A DNA stretch of 64,000 nt from Asticcacaulis sp. YBE204. GTDB lineage: Bacteria > Pseudomonadota > Alphaproteobacteria > Caulobacterales > Caulobacteraceae. Below are positions 43,856 through 52,227 of this stretch, one piece after another; position 1 is the stretch's first letter; each line of letters opens with the position of its first letter. The stretch is from assembly GCF_000495855.1 (NCBI RefSeq), contig NZ_AWGF01000012.1, positions 62,001-126,000 on the forward strand, in the 5' to 3' direction. The notes under the pieces were generated by a model that did not search any database, was not told the origin of the DNA, and was given only the letters and a program-made list of their open reading frames with translations. Made by a program: the position numbers and the translations under genes.

Positions 43856-45130
43856 ATGAAAATCAAAGGTCTACGCTGGTTTATTATCGGCCTGATCGCC
43901 ATCGCCACGGTGATCAACTATATCGACCGCAACGCCATGGCGGTGATGTGGCCGGAAATCTCCAAGGAACTGGGCCTCAGCAAGGATGACTACGCCCTGC
44001 TGCTGACCTGCTTCACCCTGTCCTACGCCTTCGGGCAGTCGCTGTTCGGCAAGATACTAGACGCGGTGGGCACACGGATCGGCTTCACCATTGCCATCCT
44101 GATCTGGTCGCTGTCGATCGCCGGGCATGCTCTGGCACGAACGCTGCTGATGTTCGGCATATTGCGCGCCACGCTTGGTATGTCGGAAGCCGGGGCGTGG
44201 CCGGGGGCAGCCAAGGCCAATGCCCTGTGGTTCCCCGCCACAGAACGCGCCTTGGCGCAGGGTATTTTCAACGCCGGGGCCTCGGTCGGGGCCATTGTCG
44301 CCGCGCCGCTGATCGCCTTCCTGTTCCTGCTCATCGGCTGGAAGATGGTCTTCCTGATGATCGGCGTGCTGGGCTTTATCTGGATCATACCGTGGCTGTT
44401 CGTCTACCGCGCAGACCCGGAAACCCATCCGTGGCTGACCGAAGACGAGCGCGATTACATCCTGCTGCATCGCGTCAGCAAGGACGCGCAGGTCTCGACG
44501 ACCGAATACGCCCCCAATATCAAGGGCTTGCTGTCGCATAAGGAAAGCTGGAGCATCATCCTCTGCCGCTTCTTTCTCGACCCGATCTGGTGGCTGTTCG
44601 TCTCGTGGCTGCCGATCTATCTGGCGGAAACCTTCGGCTTCGACATCAAGCAGATCGGCCTGTTCGGCTGGGTGCCGTTCGTCGGCGCGGCCATCGGCAG
44701 TCTGCTCGGCGGGGCCCTGTCGGGTCTCCTGATCCGCCGCGGCGTCAGTGTCGGCAAGGCGCGCAAATCGGTCATCATCATCGGCGCGCTGATCATGATC
44801 CCGGCGCTGGTCCTGTGCATGAACGCCGCCACGCCCTTGCTGGCCGTATTGCTCATCGCCGTCGTCCTGTTCGGCTTTCAGATGGCCATCGGCAATATTC
44901 AGACCCTGCCGGGCGACTATTTCTCCGGCAAGTCGGTCGGCTCCCTGTCCGGCCTCGGCGGCACGGCGGCCAATCTGGGGGTCTTGCTGACCACCTGGGT
45001 CGTGCCGATGGCGACCAAGGTGTCGTTCGCGCCGGTCTTCCTCATGGCGGGGCTTCTGGTCCCCGTTTCGCTCCTCGCCTTGCTGCTTCTGGGGGGCCGT
45101 GTGCGCCGCCTCGAAGGGCCAAAATCCTAG
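43856..45130 (+). CDS. MFS transporter, probable DEH/uronate importer
   Basis: A 424-residue, 12-helix ACS-family transporter related to ExuT (helix 1 VINYIDRNAMAVMWPEI, and LGMSEAGAWPGAAKANALWFP). Position between the exolyase and the reductase suggests import of the unsaturated uronate monomer DEH (inference). ATG behind GGGAAGAG, 12 bases after the lyase stop. Paralogue of the transporter at 20931-22241. Confidence 0.87.
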   Translation: MKIKGLRWFIIGLIAIATVINYIDRNAMAVMWPEISKELGLSKDDYALLLTCFTLSYAFGQSLFGKILDAVGTRIGFTIAILIWSLSIAGHALARTLLMFGILRATLGMSEAGAWPGAAKANALWFPATERALAQGIFNAGASVGAIVAAPLIAFLFLLIGWKMVFLMIGVLGFIWIIPWLFVYRADPETHPWLTEDERDYILLHRVSKDAQVSTTEYAPNIKGLLSHKESWSIILCRFFLDPIWWLFVSWLPIYLAETFGFDIKQIGLFGWVPFVGAAIGSLLGGALSGLLIRRGVSVGKARKSVIIIGALIMIPALVLCMNAATPLLAVLLIAVVLFGFQMAIGNIQTLPGDYFSGKSVGSLSGLGGTAANLGVLLTTWVVPMATKVSFAPVFLMAGLLVPVSLLALLLLGGRVRRLEGPKS

Positions 45131-45155
45131 TTTGTTTACTTGAAAGTCTGTTCCT

Positions 45156-45908
45156 ATGTCCCTCAAAGATAAAGTCATTATCGTTACCGGCGGCGCGCGC
45201 GACATCGGTCGTTCCGTCTCGCTCAAACTGGCTGAAGCCGGGGCGAAGGTGGTGATCAACTATCATTCCAACGCCGAAACCGCTCAGGCGACGCTTGAGG
45301 CCGCCAAGGCCTTCGGCGGCGAGGCGATCATCGTCAGGGCCGACGTCACCGATCCGGCGCAATGCGAAGCGCTGGTCACAGCCGCGACCGACGCCTTCGG
45401 ACCGAAGATCGACGGGCTGGTCAATGTCACCGGCGGCATGGTGGCGCGCAAGACCGTCGATCTGATGGATATCGAATTCTTCGAACATGTCATGCGGCTG
45501 AACGCCACCTCGACCTTCCTGATGACGAAAGCCGTCGTGCCGCACATGCAAGCGGGCGCGACCATCGTCAACCTGTCGTCTCAGGCCGGACGCGACGGCG
45601 GCGGGCCGGGCGCCAGCGCCTATGCGGCGTCGAAAGCCGCCGTCATGGCCTTTACGCGTGGCATGGCCAAGGAACTGGGGCCGAAGGGCATCCGCGTCAA
45701 TGCCCTGTGTCCCGGCCTGATCGGAACGTCGTTCCACGACACCTTCTCGAACCTCGAAGGCCGCGCGAAAGTCGTGGCGGGAACTCCGTTGCGCCGCGAA
45801 GGCCATCCGGACGATGTCGGCGATGTGGTCGCCTATCTGTCGTCGGACGCGTCGAGCTTTCTGACCGGGCTCAACCTCGATGTGAACGGCGGATTGCTGT
45901 TTAGTTAA
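45156..45908 (+). CDS. SDR-family oxidoreductase, probable DEH reductase
   Basis: A 250-residue classical SDR: cofactor motif TGGARDIG, NVTGG in place of NNAG, catalytic Ser in VNLSSQAG and YAASK. The cofactor-site residues do not allow NADH versus NADPH to be assigned by eye. In alginate degraders an SDR at this position reduces DEH to 2-keto-3-deoxygluconate, the same product as UxuA makes, so the two uronate loci converge. KDG kinase and aldolase are not in the window. Last gene of the operon, followed by the 44-base repeat and a terminator. Confidence 0.85.
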   Translation: MSLKDKVIIVTGGARDIGRSVSLKLAEAGAKVVINYHSNAETAQATLEAAKAFGGEAIIVRADVTDPAQCEALVTAATDAFGPKIDGLVNVTGGMVARKTVDLMDIEFFEHVMRLNATSTFLMTKAVVPHMQAGATIVNLSSQAGRDGGGPGASAYAASKAAVMAFTRGMAKELGPKGIRVNALCPGLIGTSFHDTFSNLEGRAKVVAGTPLRREGHPDDVGDVVAYLSSDASSFLTGLNLDVNGGLLFS

Positions 45909-45913
45909 GACAA

Positions 45914-45957
45914 GCGCATCCCGAAAAGTGTGCAGCGGTTTTCGGACCCAGATGCGC
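45914..45957. repeat. 44-base palindromic intergenic repeat, copy 3
   Basis: Outer arms GCGCAT (45914-45919) and ATGCGC (45952-45957), inner arms CCCGAAAA and TTTTCGG. It fills nearly all of the space between two convergent stop codons (45908 and 45968). Confidence 0.88.
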
Positions 45958-45967
45958 GACAAAAAAA

Positions 45968-47962
45968 CTAAGCGACCTGACCGGCGGGCAATGTGTCCGC
46001 CGGTTTTTTCATGGCCCATTCCAAAGCTGCATCGCCGGTCATTGGGCGGCCCAGATGATAGCCCTGCATGTTGCGGCAGCCGAAGCGTTGCAGCAGAGCC
46101 TGGGTTTCGGCGTTTTCCACACCCTCGGCCACGACTTCCATGCCGAGCGAGTGGCCCAGATTGACGATGGCCTGCACCATGACCTGCGCCGACGTCGAGT
46201 CGGTCAGGCCGATGACGAAGGAATTGTCGATCTTGAGACGATCGACGCGCAGGTGGCGCAGCGACGACAAAGACGAATAACCGACGCCGAAATCGTCGAT
46301 GACCAGGCGGATACCGCCTTCCGCCAGAACGGCTAGTTTACCTTCGACGGCGCGCATGTCCATCGCGGTTTCTTCGGTGATTTCGATTTCGATCGTCGAC
46401 GGGGCGACATTGGCCTGTTTCAGCGCCTCGAAGACCATCGTCTCTACCGGCAGGCGCGACATTTCGCGTGGCGAGATATTGACGGCGACCCATGATCGAT
46501 CGAGACCCGAGGCCTTGAGACGCGCGGTCATGGCGCAGGCCTCACGCAGAATATATTTCAGCAAAGGCTCCGACAGCCCTAGGACAGCGGCGTTTTCGAC
46601 GATATCGACGGGCGAGACCCAGCCGTGCTTATCGTGTTCCCAACGCAGCAGGGCTTCGAAATGGCTGAACCGACGCCCGCCGTCGCTGAAAATGGGCTGA
46701 TACCACATATGGAGCTGATGCTCGGACAGGGCGCGCGGCAGATCGCGTTCGATGTCGCGCTTCATGCCCAGACGATTGCTCAAAGTCTCGTCGAACCGGT
46801 GGAAACGGTTGCGGCCGCCGCTTTTGGCGGCGTAAAGCGCGGTGTCGGCGCAGACCATCATTTCGGAGAAGCTGACGCGCTCGCGCGTCTGATGGATGCC
46901 GATACTCACGCCGACACGACCGGCGTCGAAGCCGTCGAACGGCTCGCCTATGGCGGTTATGATGCGGTTGGCGATGTCCGGCACCGGCATGGCGACCTTA
47001 TCCGGGTCGAAGAGAACGGCGAATTCGTCACCGCCAAGCCGCGCAATGGTAAAGCCGTCGCTGGGGGTGTCCTTCAGGCGGCGGGCGACCTCGACCAGCA
47101 CATCGTCCCCGGCGCGGTGGCCGAATACATCGTTGACCGACTTGAACCCGTCCAGATCGAGGATCATGAGGCACAACGGTGTGGAGTCCTGCGACACGCG
47201 ACGGTCGACCTCGGCAGCGAACCCGCTGCGGTTCAGAAGCCCGGTCAGGGCGTCGTGGACGGCGCGGTGGCGCATCTCCTCGGCGACTTCGGTCGTGCGG
47301 GCGTGGGCCTGTTTCAGCGATCCGGCCAGCGATGTCGCCTCATTCTTGCGCCCGCTGCCGTCGCGGAACATGACTTCGCTTTCCAAAGCCGAACGTATCA
47401 GCGCCCCCAGATAGAGCAGGGTGGCCAGCGCCAGACCGATACGGTCAAAGCCCCCGGCGTAGAACAGACAACCGGCCATCGACATCAGCGGCGGCACGAT
47501 AAAACAGATGGGGATGATGGCATAGGCATTGCCGTGGACGACCGCGCCCGCCGTAATCCCGCAGATGACCACGAGGTAGAAGCCGAACTGTGCCGAGGTG
47601 TAGCCTTCGCACAGGGCGGGTATCAGCGCCCAGACCGAGCCGGAGACCAGCGCGGCCAGCGACGCGATGAACAGGTGGCGATCGACGGACAGTTTCGCCA
47701 TACCAGCGAACGCGCCCTTGGCCGTCGCGCCGGGGAAGGGGGCCTGACACAGGGCAACGCGGACCATATTGATGCCCAGCGCGGCGGCAAACCACAGGAC
47801 ACCGGCTTCGGCATGGCCGTAATAGACGGTCACCGTCATGATGATCAGCGACAGGGCGATATTGATCGGGATCGAGATCTTGACGCTGCGCCGCACGGTC
47901 GCCAGCTGGTCGGCGCGGATAAGCGCCGTCAGTCGATGCGTGTCGTGTGTTGCCGATGCCAT
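45968..47962 (-). CDS. Membrane-bound GGDEF-EAL cyclic-di-GMP protein
   Basis: A 664-residue protein from the ATG at 47962 (GAGG upstream); a GTG 63 bases further up lacks a ribosome site. Residues about 20-195 contain five to six membrane helices (sensor), followed by a short coiled segment, GGDEF domain (motif GGDEF at 310-314, intact) and EAL domain (FEALLRWEH, EAL at 436-438; IEITEETAM and DDFGVGYSS intact). Both synthesis and hydrolysis of c-di-GMP are possible. It is transcribed alone; its 3' coding end contains the terminator of the convergent alginate operon. Confidence 0.92.
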   Translation of the reverse strand: MASATHDTHRLTALIRADQLATVRRSVKISIPINIALSLIIMTVTVYYGHAEAGVLWFAAALGINMVRVALCQAPFPGATAKGAFAGMAKLSVDRHLFIASLAALVSGSVWALIPALCEGYTSAQFGFYLVVICGITAGAVVHGNAYAIIPICFIVPPLMSMAGCLFYAGGFDRIGLALATLLYLGALIRSALESEVMFRDGSGRKNEATSLAGSLKQAHARTTEVAEEMRHRAVHDALTGLLNRSGFAAEVDRRVSQDSTPLCLMILDLDGFKSVNDVFGHRAGDDVLVEVARRLKDTPSDGFTIARLGGDEFAVLFDPDKVAMPVPDIANRIITAIGEPFDGFDAGRVGVSIGIHQTRERVSFSEMMVCADTALYAAKSGGRNRFHRFDETLSNRLGMKRDIERDLPRALSEHQLHMWYQPIFSDGGRRFSHFEALLRWEHDKHGWVSPVDIVENAAVLGLSEPLLKYILREACAMTARLKASGLDRSWVAVNISPREMSRLPVETMVFEALKQANVAPSTIEIEITEETAMDMRAVEGKLAVLAEGGIRLVIDDFGVGYSSLSSLRHLRVDRLKIDNSFVIGLTDSTSAQVMVQAIVNLGHSLGMEVVAEGVENAETQALLQRFGCRNMQGYHLGRPMTGDAALEWAMKKPADTLPAGQVA
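45981..46009 (+). terminator. Terminator of the alginate operon, inside the 3' end of the GGDEF-EAL gene
   Basis: Stem CCGGCGG/CCGCCGG (45981-45987 with 45997-46003), 9-nt loop, T6 on the plus strand. On the minus strand the same bases encode the last residues of the GGDEF-EAL protein, so the sequence is doing two jobs. Confidence 0.8.
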
Positions 47963-48262
47963 ATAGATCGCTACCTCGATGAGTTTGTCGCGATATGCCG
48001 AAAACCCCAAAAAGCGTCCTGGCACGTTTCGGCATATCGCTTGCCGCTAATATGATACCGGGCACGGTAGCAGGATAAGGTAACCATCCACTTAACTGTG
48101 AGAATCCATCGCACATAATCGTGAGACAATTTTGGTCATGGCCCGATAGACAACGGCGCGAGGGCCTTTTATAGCAAAAGTGGGGACAGTCTGAGACCGG
48201 ACGACGCGCAGGGTTAGCGTAGATATATGCCGTGCATACCGGTCGACTGTAGGGTTGCCTGA
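47963..48262. other. Divergent gap between the GGDEF-EAL and KAS III genes
   Basis: About 300 bases without a gene; must hold the promoters of both flanking transcription units. I see no terminator, repeat or convincing -35/-10 pair. A possible weak element is TTAGCG with TATATG further on (about 48214-48229). The KAS III ATG is preceded by AGGG at 10 bases. Confidence 0.4.
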
Positions 48263-49261
48263 ATGACATTTCCCATTGGTATGAGGATAGCCGGATTTGG
48301 CCGTTATCGACCCAAAACCGCGCAACCTTCCACGGTGCTCGATGCCCGTTTCGGGCAGCCTGAGGGTTGGACCGAGGCCCGGTTCGGTATTGCTTCGCGC
48401 GGGATCGCCGACCGGGAGGAAACGACCTCGTTCATGGCTGCGGGCGCTTGCCGCGAAGCCCTGACGCAGGCCGGGTGGGGCGAGGGCGAGTTTGATCTGC
48501 TGGTGGGGGCGTGCGGCGTGATGGAGCAGCCCATCCCTGGCACCGCGCCATTGGTGCAGTACCGGTTGGGGCTGGCGAAATCCGGCATTACGGCCTTCGA
48601 CATCAACATGACCTGCCTGTCCTTCCTTCAGGCGCTGGATACGGTCAGCCTGTATATCGCCGCAGGCCGTTGTCGGCGGGCGGTGATTTTTGCCAGCGAT
48701 ATCGCCTCGGCGGGCCTCGATTACAGCCACCCTGAAATCTCGGCCATTTTCGGCGACGGGGCGGCGGCAGTCTGCGTCGAGGCGGCATCGGACGGCCCGG
48801 CCATTCTGGGCTCGGCATTTGCCACCTATAGCGCGGGCAAGGATACGGCGGTGTTGCGCGCGGGCGGGACCGGGGTGCGGATCGATGACGGGATCGACGC
48901 CTTGCGCGCGGCCGCCATGTTTCAGATGGACCCGTTCGCCGTTTTCAAGGCCGCCGGACGCCACGTCCCGGCGATGGTCGATCGGGTTCTGGCGCAGGCC
49001 GGACTGACCCTCAACGACATCAACACGATCGTCTGCCATCAGGCCAGCCAACCGGGGCTGGAATATATCCGGCATCTGGTGAAGGATCGTCCCGAACGCG
49101 TGGTCGATATCTTTGCCGACCACGGCAACCAGATCGCCGCGTCCCTGCCATCGGCGCTTTACGTGGCACACCGTGAGGGCCGCCTGACACCGGGATCGAC
49201 GGCGCTGTTGCTGGGCACCTCGGCGGGAGTCAGCATCGGCGCCATGGTGTTACGTCTGTGA
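48263..49261 (+). CDS. 3-oxoacyl-ACP synthase III-like condensing enzyme (FabH/OleA-like)
   Basis: A 332-residue thiolase-fold enzyme with the KAS III triad C118 (NMTCLSF), H259 (VCHQAS) and N289 (DHGNQIA), and the C-terminal GTSAGVSIGA loop. It would condense an acyl-CoA or acyl-ACP with a malonyl or second acyl unit. The MTCLSF nucleophile motif differs from housekeeping FabH (typically AACSGF), so a secondary-metabolic or specialised lipid role is likely. First gene of a seven-gene operon whose members overlap by 4-14 bases; it overlaps the SDR gene by four bases (GTGA). Confidence 0.85.
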   Translation: MTFPIGMRIAGFGRYRPKTAQPSTVLDARFGQPEGWTEARFGIASRGIADREETTSFMAAGACREALTQAGWGEGEFDLLVGACGVMEQPIPGTAPLVQYRLGLAKSGITAFDINMTCLSFLQALDTVSLYIAAGRCRRAVIFASDIASAGLDYSHPEISAIFGDGAAAVCVEAASDGPAILGSAFATYSAGKDTAVLRAGGTGVRIDDGIDALRAAAMFQMDPFAVFKAAGRHVPAMVDRVLAQAGLTLNDINTIVCHQASQPGLEYIRHLVKDRPERVVDIFADHGNQIAASLPSALYVAHREGRLTPGSTALLLGTSAGVSIGAMVLRL

Positions 49262-50232
49262 GGCGGGTGCTGGTAACCGGAGCGACCGGCGGACTGGGGA
49301 TGGCGGTCGTCGAGGCGCTGCGGGCGCAGGGCTATCGGGTTCGGGCGACAGGGCGTGATATGGCACGCGGCGCACGACTGGAAACCTTGGGGGCCGAGTT
49401 TATCGCTGCCGATCTATGCGCGCCGGGAGTGGGTCAGGTGCTGGTCGCCGGTATGGACAGCGTCATTCATACCGCCGCCCTGTCGAGTCCGTGGGGGGCA
49501 AAAGCCGCCTTCCGCGCGATCAATGTCGAGGCGACCGAAGCGCTGTTGCAGGCGGCCAAAAGCGAAAAATGTCAGAGGTTTGTCTTCGTGTCTTCGCCCT
49601 CGGTCTATGCCCGTGCCGTCGATCAGCCCGACCTGAAAGAAAGCGATCCGGTCACACAGCGTCCGCTCAATGCCTATGCCGCGACCAAGATCGAAGCCGA
49701 GCGCCGGGTCGCCGTTTTTGCCGGTCCGGACATGGCCTGTGTGTCGATACGGCCGCGCGCCATAATCGGGCCTGACGATACCGTGTTGCTGCCGCGCGTC
49801 ATTCGGTTGCTGCGCAAGGGCCGGTTTCCGCTTCTAAGAGGCGGCAAGGTCCTGATCGAACTGACCGATGTGCGCGATGTGGCGCAAGCCTTGGTGTTGG
49901 CCGAACAGCGTGCGCCTTTGCTCAATGGCGAAGTCGTAAATATTTCCGGCGGCAAGGCGCTGCCGGTCAGGAATATGATCGAACGGTTTTCCAAGGCCCT
50001 GAACCTGCCGGTGCGGTTCGTCCCCGTGCCCTATGGGCCTTTGAGCGTCGCCGTCGCCGGGATGGAGGCCATGTGCCGTATCCTGCCCGGTCAGCCGGAA
50101 CCGCCCCTGACCGTTTACGGACTTACGACCCTGGCCTTTTCGCAGACCTTCGACCTGAGCCTGGCGCGCGAGCGTTTGGGGTATAAACCGTGCTACGATG
50201 CCTTTCAAAGCGCCATCGAGGCGGCGTCATGA
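49258..50232 (+). CDS. Extended SDR (3beta-HSD/OleD-like) oxidoreductase
   Basis: A 324-residue enzyme starting at GTG within the KAS III stop. VTGATGGLGMAVVEAL is the NAD(P)-binding loop; catalytic SSPSVY and YAATK (Ser, Tyr, Lys) are intact; RPRAIIGPDD is typical of the 3beta-HSD/epimerase class. OleD, which reduces 2-alkyl-3-ketoacids made by OleA, belongs to this class, so a KAS III plus SDR pair that makes and reduces a beta-keto product is plausible (inference). Confidence 0.83.
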   Translation: MRRVLVTGATGGLGMAVVEALRAQGYRVRATGRDMARGARLETLGAEFIAADLCAPGVGQVLVAGMDSVIHTAALSSPWGAKAAFRAINVEATEALLQAAKSEKCQRFVFVSSPSVYARAVDQPDLKESDPVTQRPLNAYAATKIEAERRVAVFAGPDMACVSIRPRAIIGPDDTVLLPRVIRLLRKGRFPLLRGGKVLIELTDVRDVAQALVLAEQRAPLLNGEVVNISGGKALPVRNMIERFSKALNLPVRFVPVPYGPLSVAVAGMEAMCRILPGQPEPPLTVYGLTTLAFSQTFDLSLARERLGYKPCYDAFQSAIEAAS

Positions 50233-51056
50233 GCGTGTCGGCCGTGCATATCCTACAGGTCGGGGCATGCCGCCATCCTGAGATCATGAGCCGGCAGGGC
50301 GGGCATCTGTGTCCGGTCGATTTCCCGGCTCTGGTGGGGCTGATCTTGCATGACGAACTTGGGCCGGTCCTGTTCGATACCGGCTACGATCAACGCTTTT
50401 TAACCGCGACAGAAGCGTTTCCAGAGCGGCTTTACCGCCTCGCCACACCCGTGAGCCTGCCGCCACAACCACTTGATATACAATTGGAAAATATCGGATA
50501 CGCCGTCGACGATATCGCCGGAATCGTGGTTTCGCATTTCCACGGGGATCATGTCGCCGGGCTGATGCAATTCCCCAAGGCGCGGATTTTTTGCGCCCGT
50601 ACGGGTTTAGAGGCGACCCGGCGCGGTGGACGGTTCAACCGCGTCCGGCGGGGTTTGCTGAGCGCCTTGGTGCCGGATGATATCGATAGCCGCGCGACCT
50701 TTTTCGAAGACCTGTCGCCGGTTGCGCTGGATGACGCCTTAAGCCCCTTTGCGCACGGCGTCGATCTGATCGGCGATGGCCGTCTAATGGGCATCGAGTT
50801 ACCGGGCCATTGTTCCGGGCACTGGGGATTATGGGTGCCGGACGCGCGGCGGTTCTTTATCGGTGACGCGGCGTGGTCGCTGGAGGCGGTCGAACAGAAC
50901 GTGCCGCCACCCGCCCTGACGACCGGCTTGCTGGGGCATACAGCGACCTATCGGGCCACGCTCGACGCGCTGAATGCCCTGTCGAAACGCGGTACCGTTG
51001 AGATTATTCCGTCGCATTGCGCGCGCACGGCTGAAAAATGGGTGCGACGTGGCTGA
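50229..51056 (+). CDS. Metallo-beta-lactamase-fold hydrolase (lactonase-like)
   Basis: A 275-residue protein from the ATG at 50229, overlapping the SDR stop (ATGA). HFHGDH is the full HxHxDH metal motif, followed by metal-site His in PGHCSGHWG, Asp in FIGDAAWS and His in IIPSHCA. The overall layout (GGHLCPVDFPALV near the start, VLFDTGYD) resembles AHL lactonase-type enzymes. In this operon it may hydrolyse a thioester or lactone intermediate. Confidence 0.83.
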   Translation: MSVSAVHILQVGACRHPEIMSRQGGHLCPVDFPALVGLILHDELGPVLFDTGYDQRFLTATEAFPERLYRLATPVSLPPQPLDIQLENIGYAVDDIAGIVVSHFHGDHVAGLMQFPKARIFCARTGLEATRRGGRFNRVRRGLLSALVPDDIDSRATFFEDLSPVALDDALSPFAHGVDLIGDGRLMGIELPGHCSGHWGLWVPDARRFFIGDAAWSLEAVEQNVPPPALTTGLLGHTATYRATLDALNALSKRGTVEIIPSHCARTAEKWVRRG

Positions 51057-52227
51057 GGTCCGCGCCTTCCTGTCGGCTTATGGCACGGCGCTGATCAGCC
51101 GCCACTGGATGCGCGCCGTGCTTGAGCGCCATCAGGGGAGGCTATGGCGGCGTAAACGCGCGGCCTTGCGCGGCGTGCGCGCTTTTGCGGCGGTTACAGG
51201 TGACGCCTTGAGCGATGTTCCGATCACCGACGTCACCGATTTTCGGGCGCGATTCGACGCCTTTACACCGGGGTTCAGCCACACGGACGCCGTGGCCTTG
51301 GCCGAAGGCGCGGAAACCGGCGCGCCGCAATCGCCCGGTCTGCGCGCCGGGTTTTCGACCGGCACCTCCGGCGGGCTGCGCGGCCTGTTCGTGACGACGC
51401 CAATCGAGCGGGCAGCCTATATGGGACAGTTGCTGGGCAAGTTGCTGACGCCGCTTGAACTGATGCGCTACCGCCGCGTCGCTCTGTGTCTGCGCGCGCC
51501 AAACGATCTTTACCGGTCCGGGCGGTTCGATTTACGCTTCTTCCCGCTGGGGGGCGACGTGGCCGATATCGAGGCCTTCGATCCGGAGGTGCTGGTCGCG
51601 CCGCCGCAGGTCCTGCTGAAGCTCCGCCCCATGCCGTCGTTGAACCGCCTGTTCTATGGCGCGGAAACCCTCAATGCGATCGAACGCGACGGCATAACCG
51701 CGCGTCTCGGTGTTCGACCCGACCCCATCTATCAGGCGACCGAAGGTTTTCTAGGCGCGCCTTGCCGGTTGGGGACGCTGCATCTTAACGAGGACAGCCT
51801 GATCGTCGAGCACGAACCGCTCGACAATCAGGGGCGGTTCCGGCCCGTCGTCACCGATCTGCGGCGAACGTCGCAGGCGGTGATCCGTCTCAGACTCGAC
51901 GATATTTTGCAGGAAGCGACCTGTCCCTGCGGCTCTGCTTTGCGGGCGGTCAGGCCGGTCGAAGGGCGGATTCAGGATATCTGGCGCTGGGGTGACAGGC
52001 CCGTTTTTCCGGGCGAGGTCGAGGCGCAGGTCGCGCCTTGTCTGCCGCCGGATCACGGCTGGACGGCAACGGGCAGCGTAACCGGCATCGTGTTTTCGGT
52101 GGCGCACGATGAAGACGCCGATGCCGTGGCCAAGGCCTTGCGCAGGTTCGGGCAGCCGGTGTCGCGCGTGACCTACGATCCGGCGCAGGATTATCCTAAA
52201 CGTCGCCATGTCCGGTGGACGCCATGA
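51049..52227 (+). CDS. F390-synthetase-like / PaaK-like adenylate-forming ligase
   Basis: A 392-residue protein from the GTG at 51049, eight bases inside the metallo-hydrolase gene; the frame opens further up. GFSTGTSGGLRGLF resembles the Ser/Thr/Gly-rich ATP loop of adenylate-forming enzymes, and YQATEGFLGAP and VVTDLRRTSQAVIRLRLDDI match the A5 and A7-A8 region of the phenylacetate-CoA ligase/F390 synthetase group. It likely activates a carboxylic acid as an adenylate. Cofactor F420 metabolism is not implied. Overlaps the ATP-grasp gene by four bases. Confidence 0.78.
   Translation: MAEVRAFLSAYGTALISRHWMRAVLERHQGRLWRRKRAALRGVRAFAAVTGDALSDVPITDVTDFRARFDAFTPGFSHTDAVALAEGAETGAPQSPGLRAGFSTGTSGGLRGLFVTTPIERAAYMGQLLGKLLTPLELMRYRRVALCLRAPNDLYRSGRFDLRFFPLGGDVADIEAFDPEVLVAPPQVLLKLRPMPSLNRLFYGAETLNAIERDGITARLGVRPDPIYQATEGFLGAPCRLGTLHLNEDSLIVEHEPLDNQGRFRPVVTDLRRTSQAVIRLRLDDILQEATCPCGSALRAVRPVEGRIQDIWRWGDRPVFPGEVEAQVAPCLPPDHGWTATGSVTGIVFSVAHDEDADAVAKALRRFGQPVSRVTYDPAQDYPKRRHVRWTP

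Noticed and set aside
50974-51048. 25-codon upstream extension of the F390-like ligase
   Set aside because: Would overlap the metallo-hydrolase gene by over 80 bases; the GTG at 51049 fits the coupling pattern of the operon.
51049-52227. Coenzyme F420/F390 metabolism
   Set aside because: The similarity is to the adenylate-forming fold only; no F420 biosynthesis or F420-dependent genes are present.
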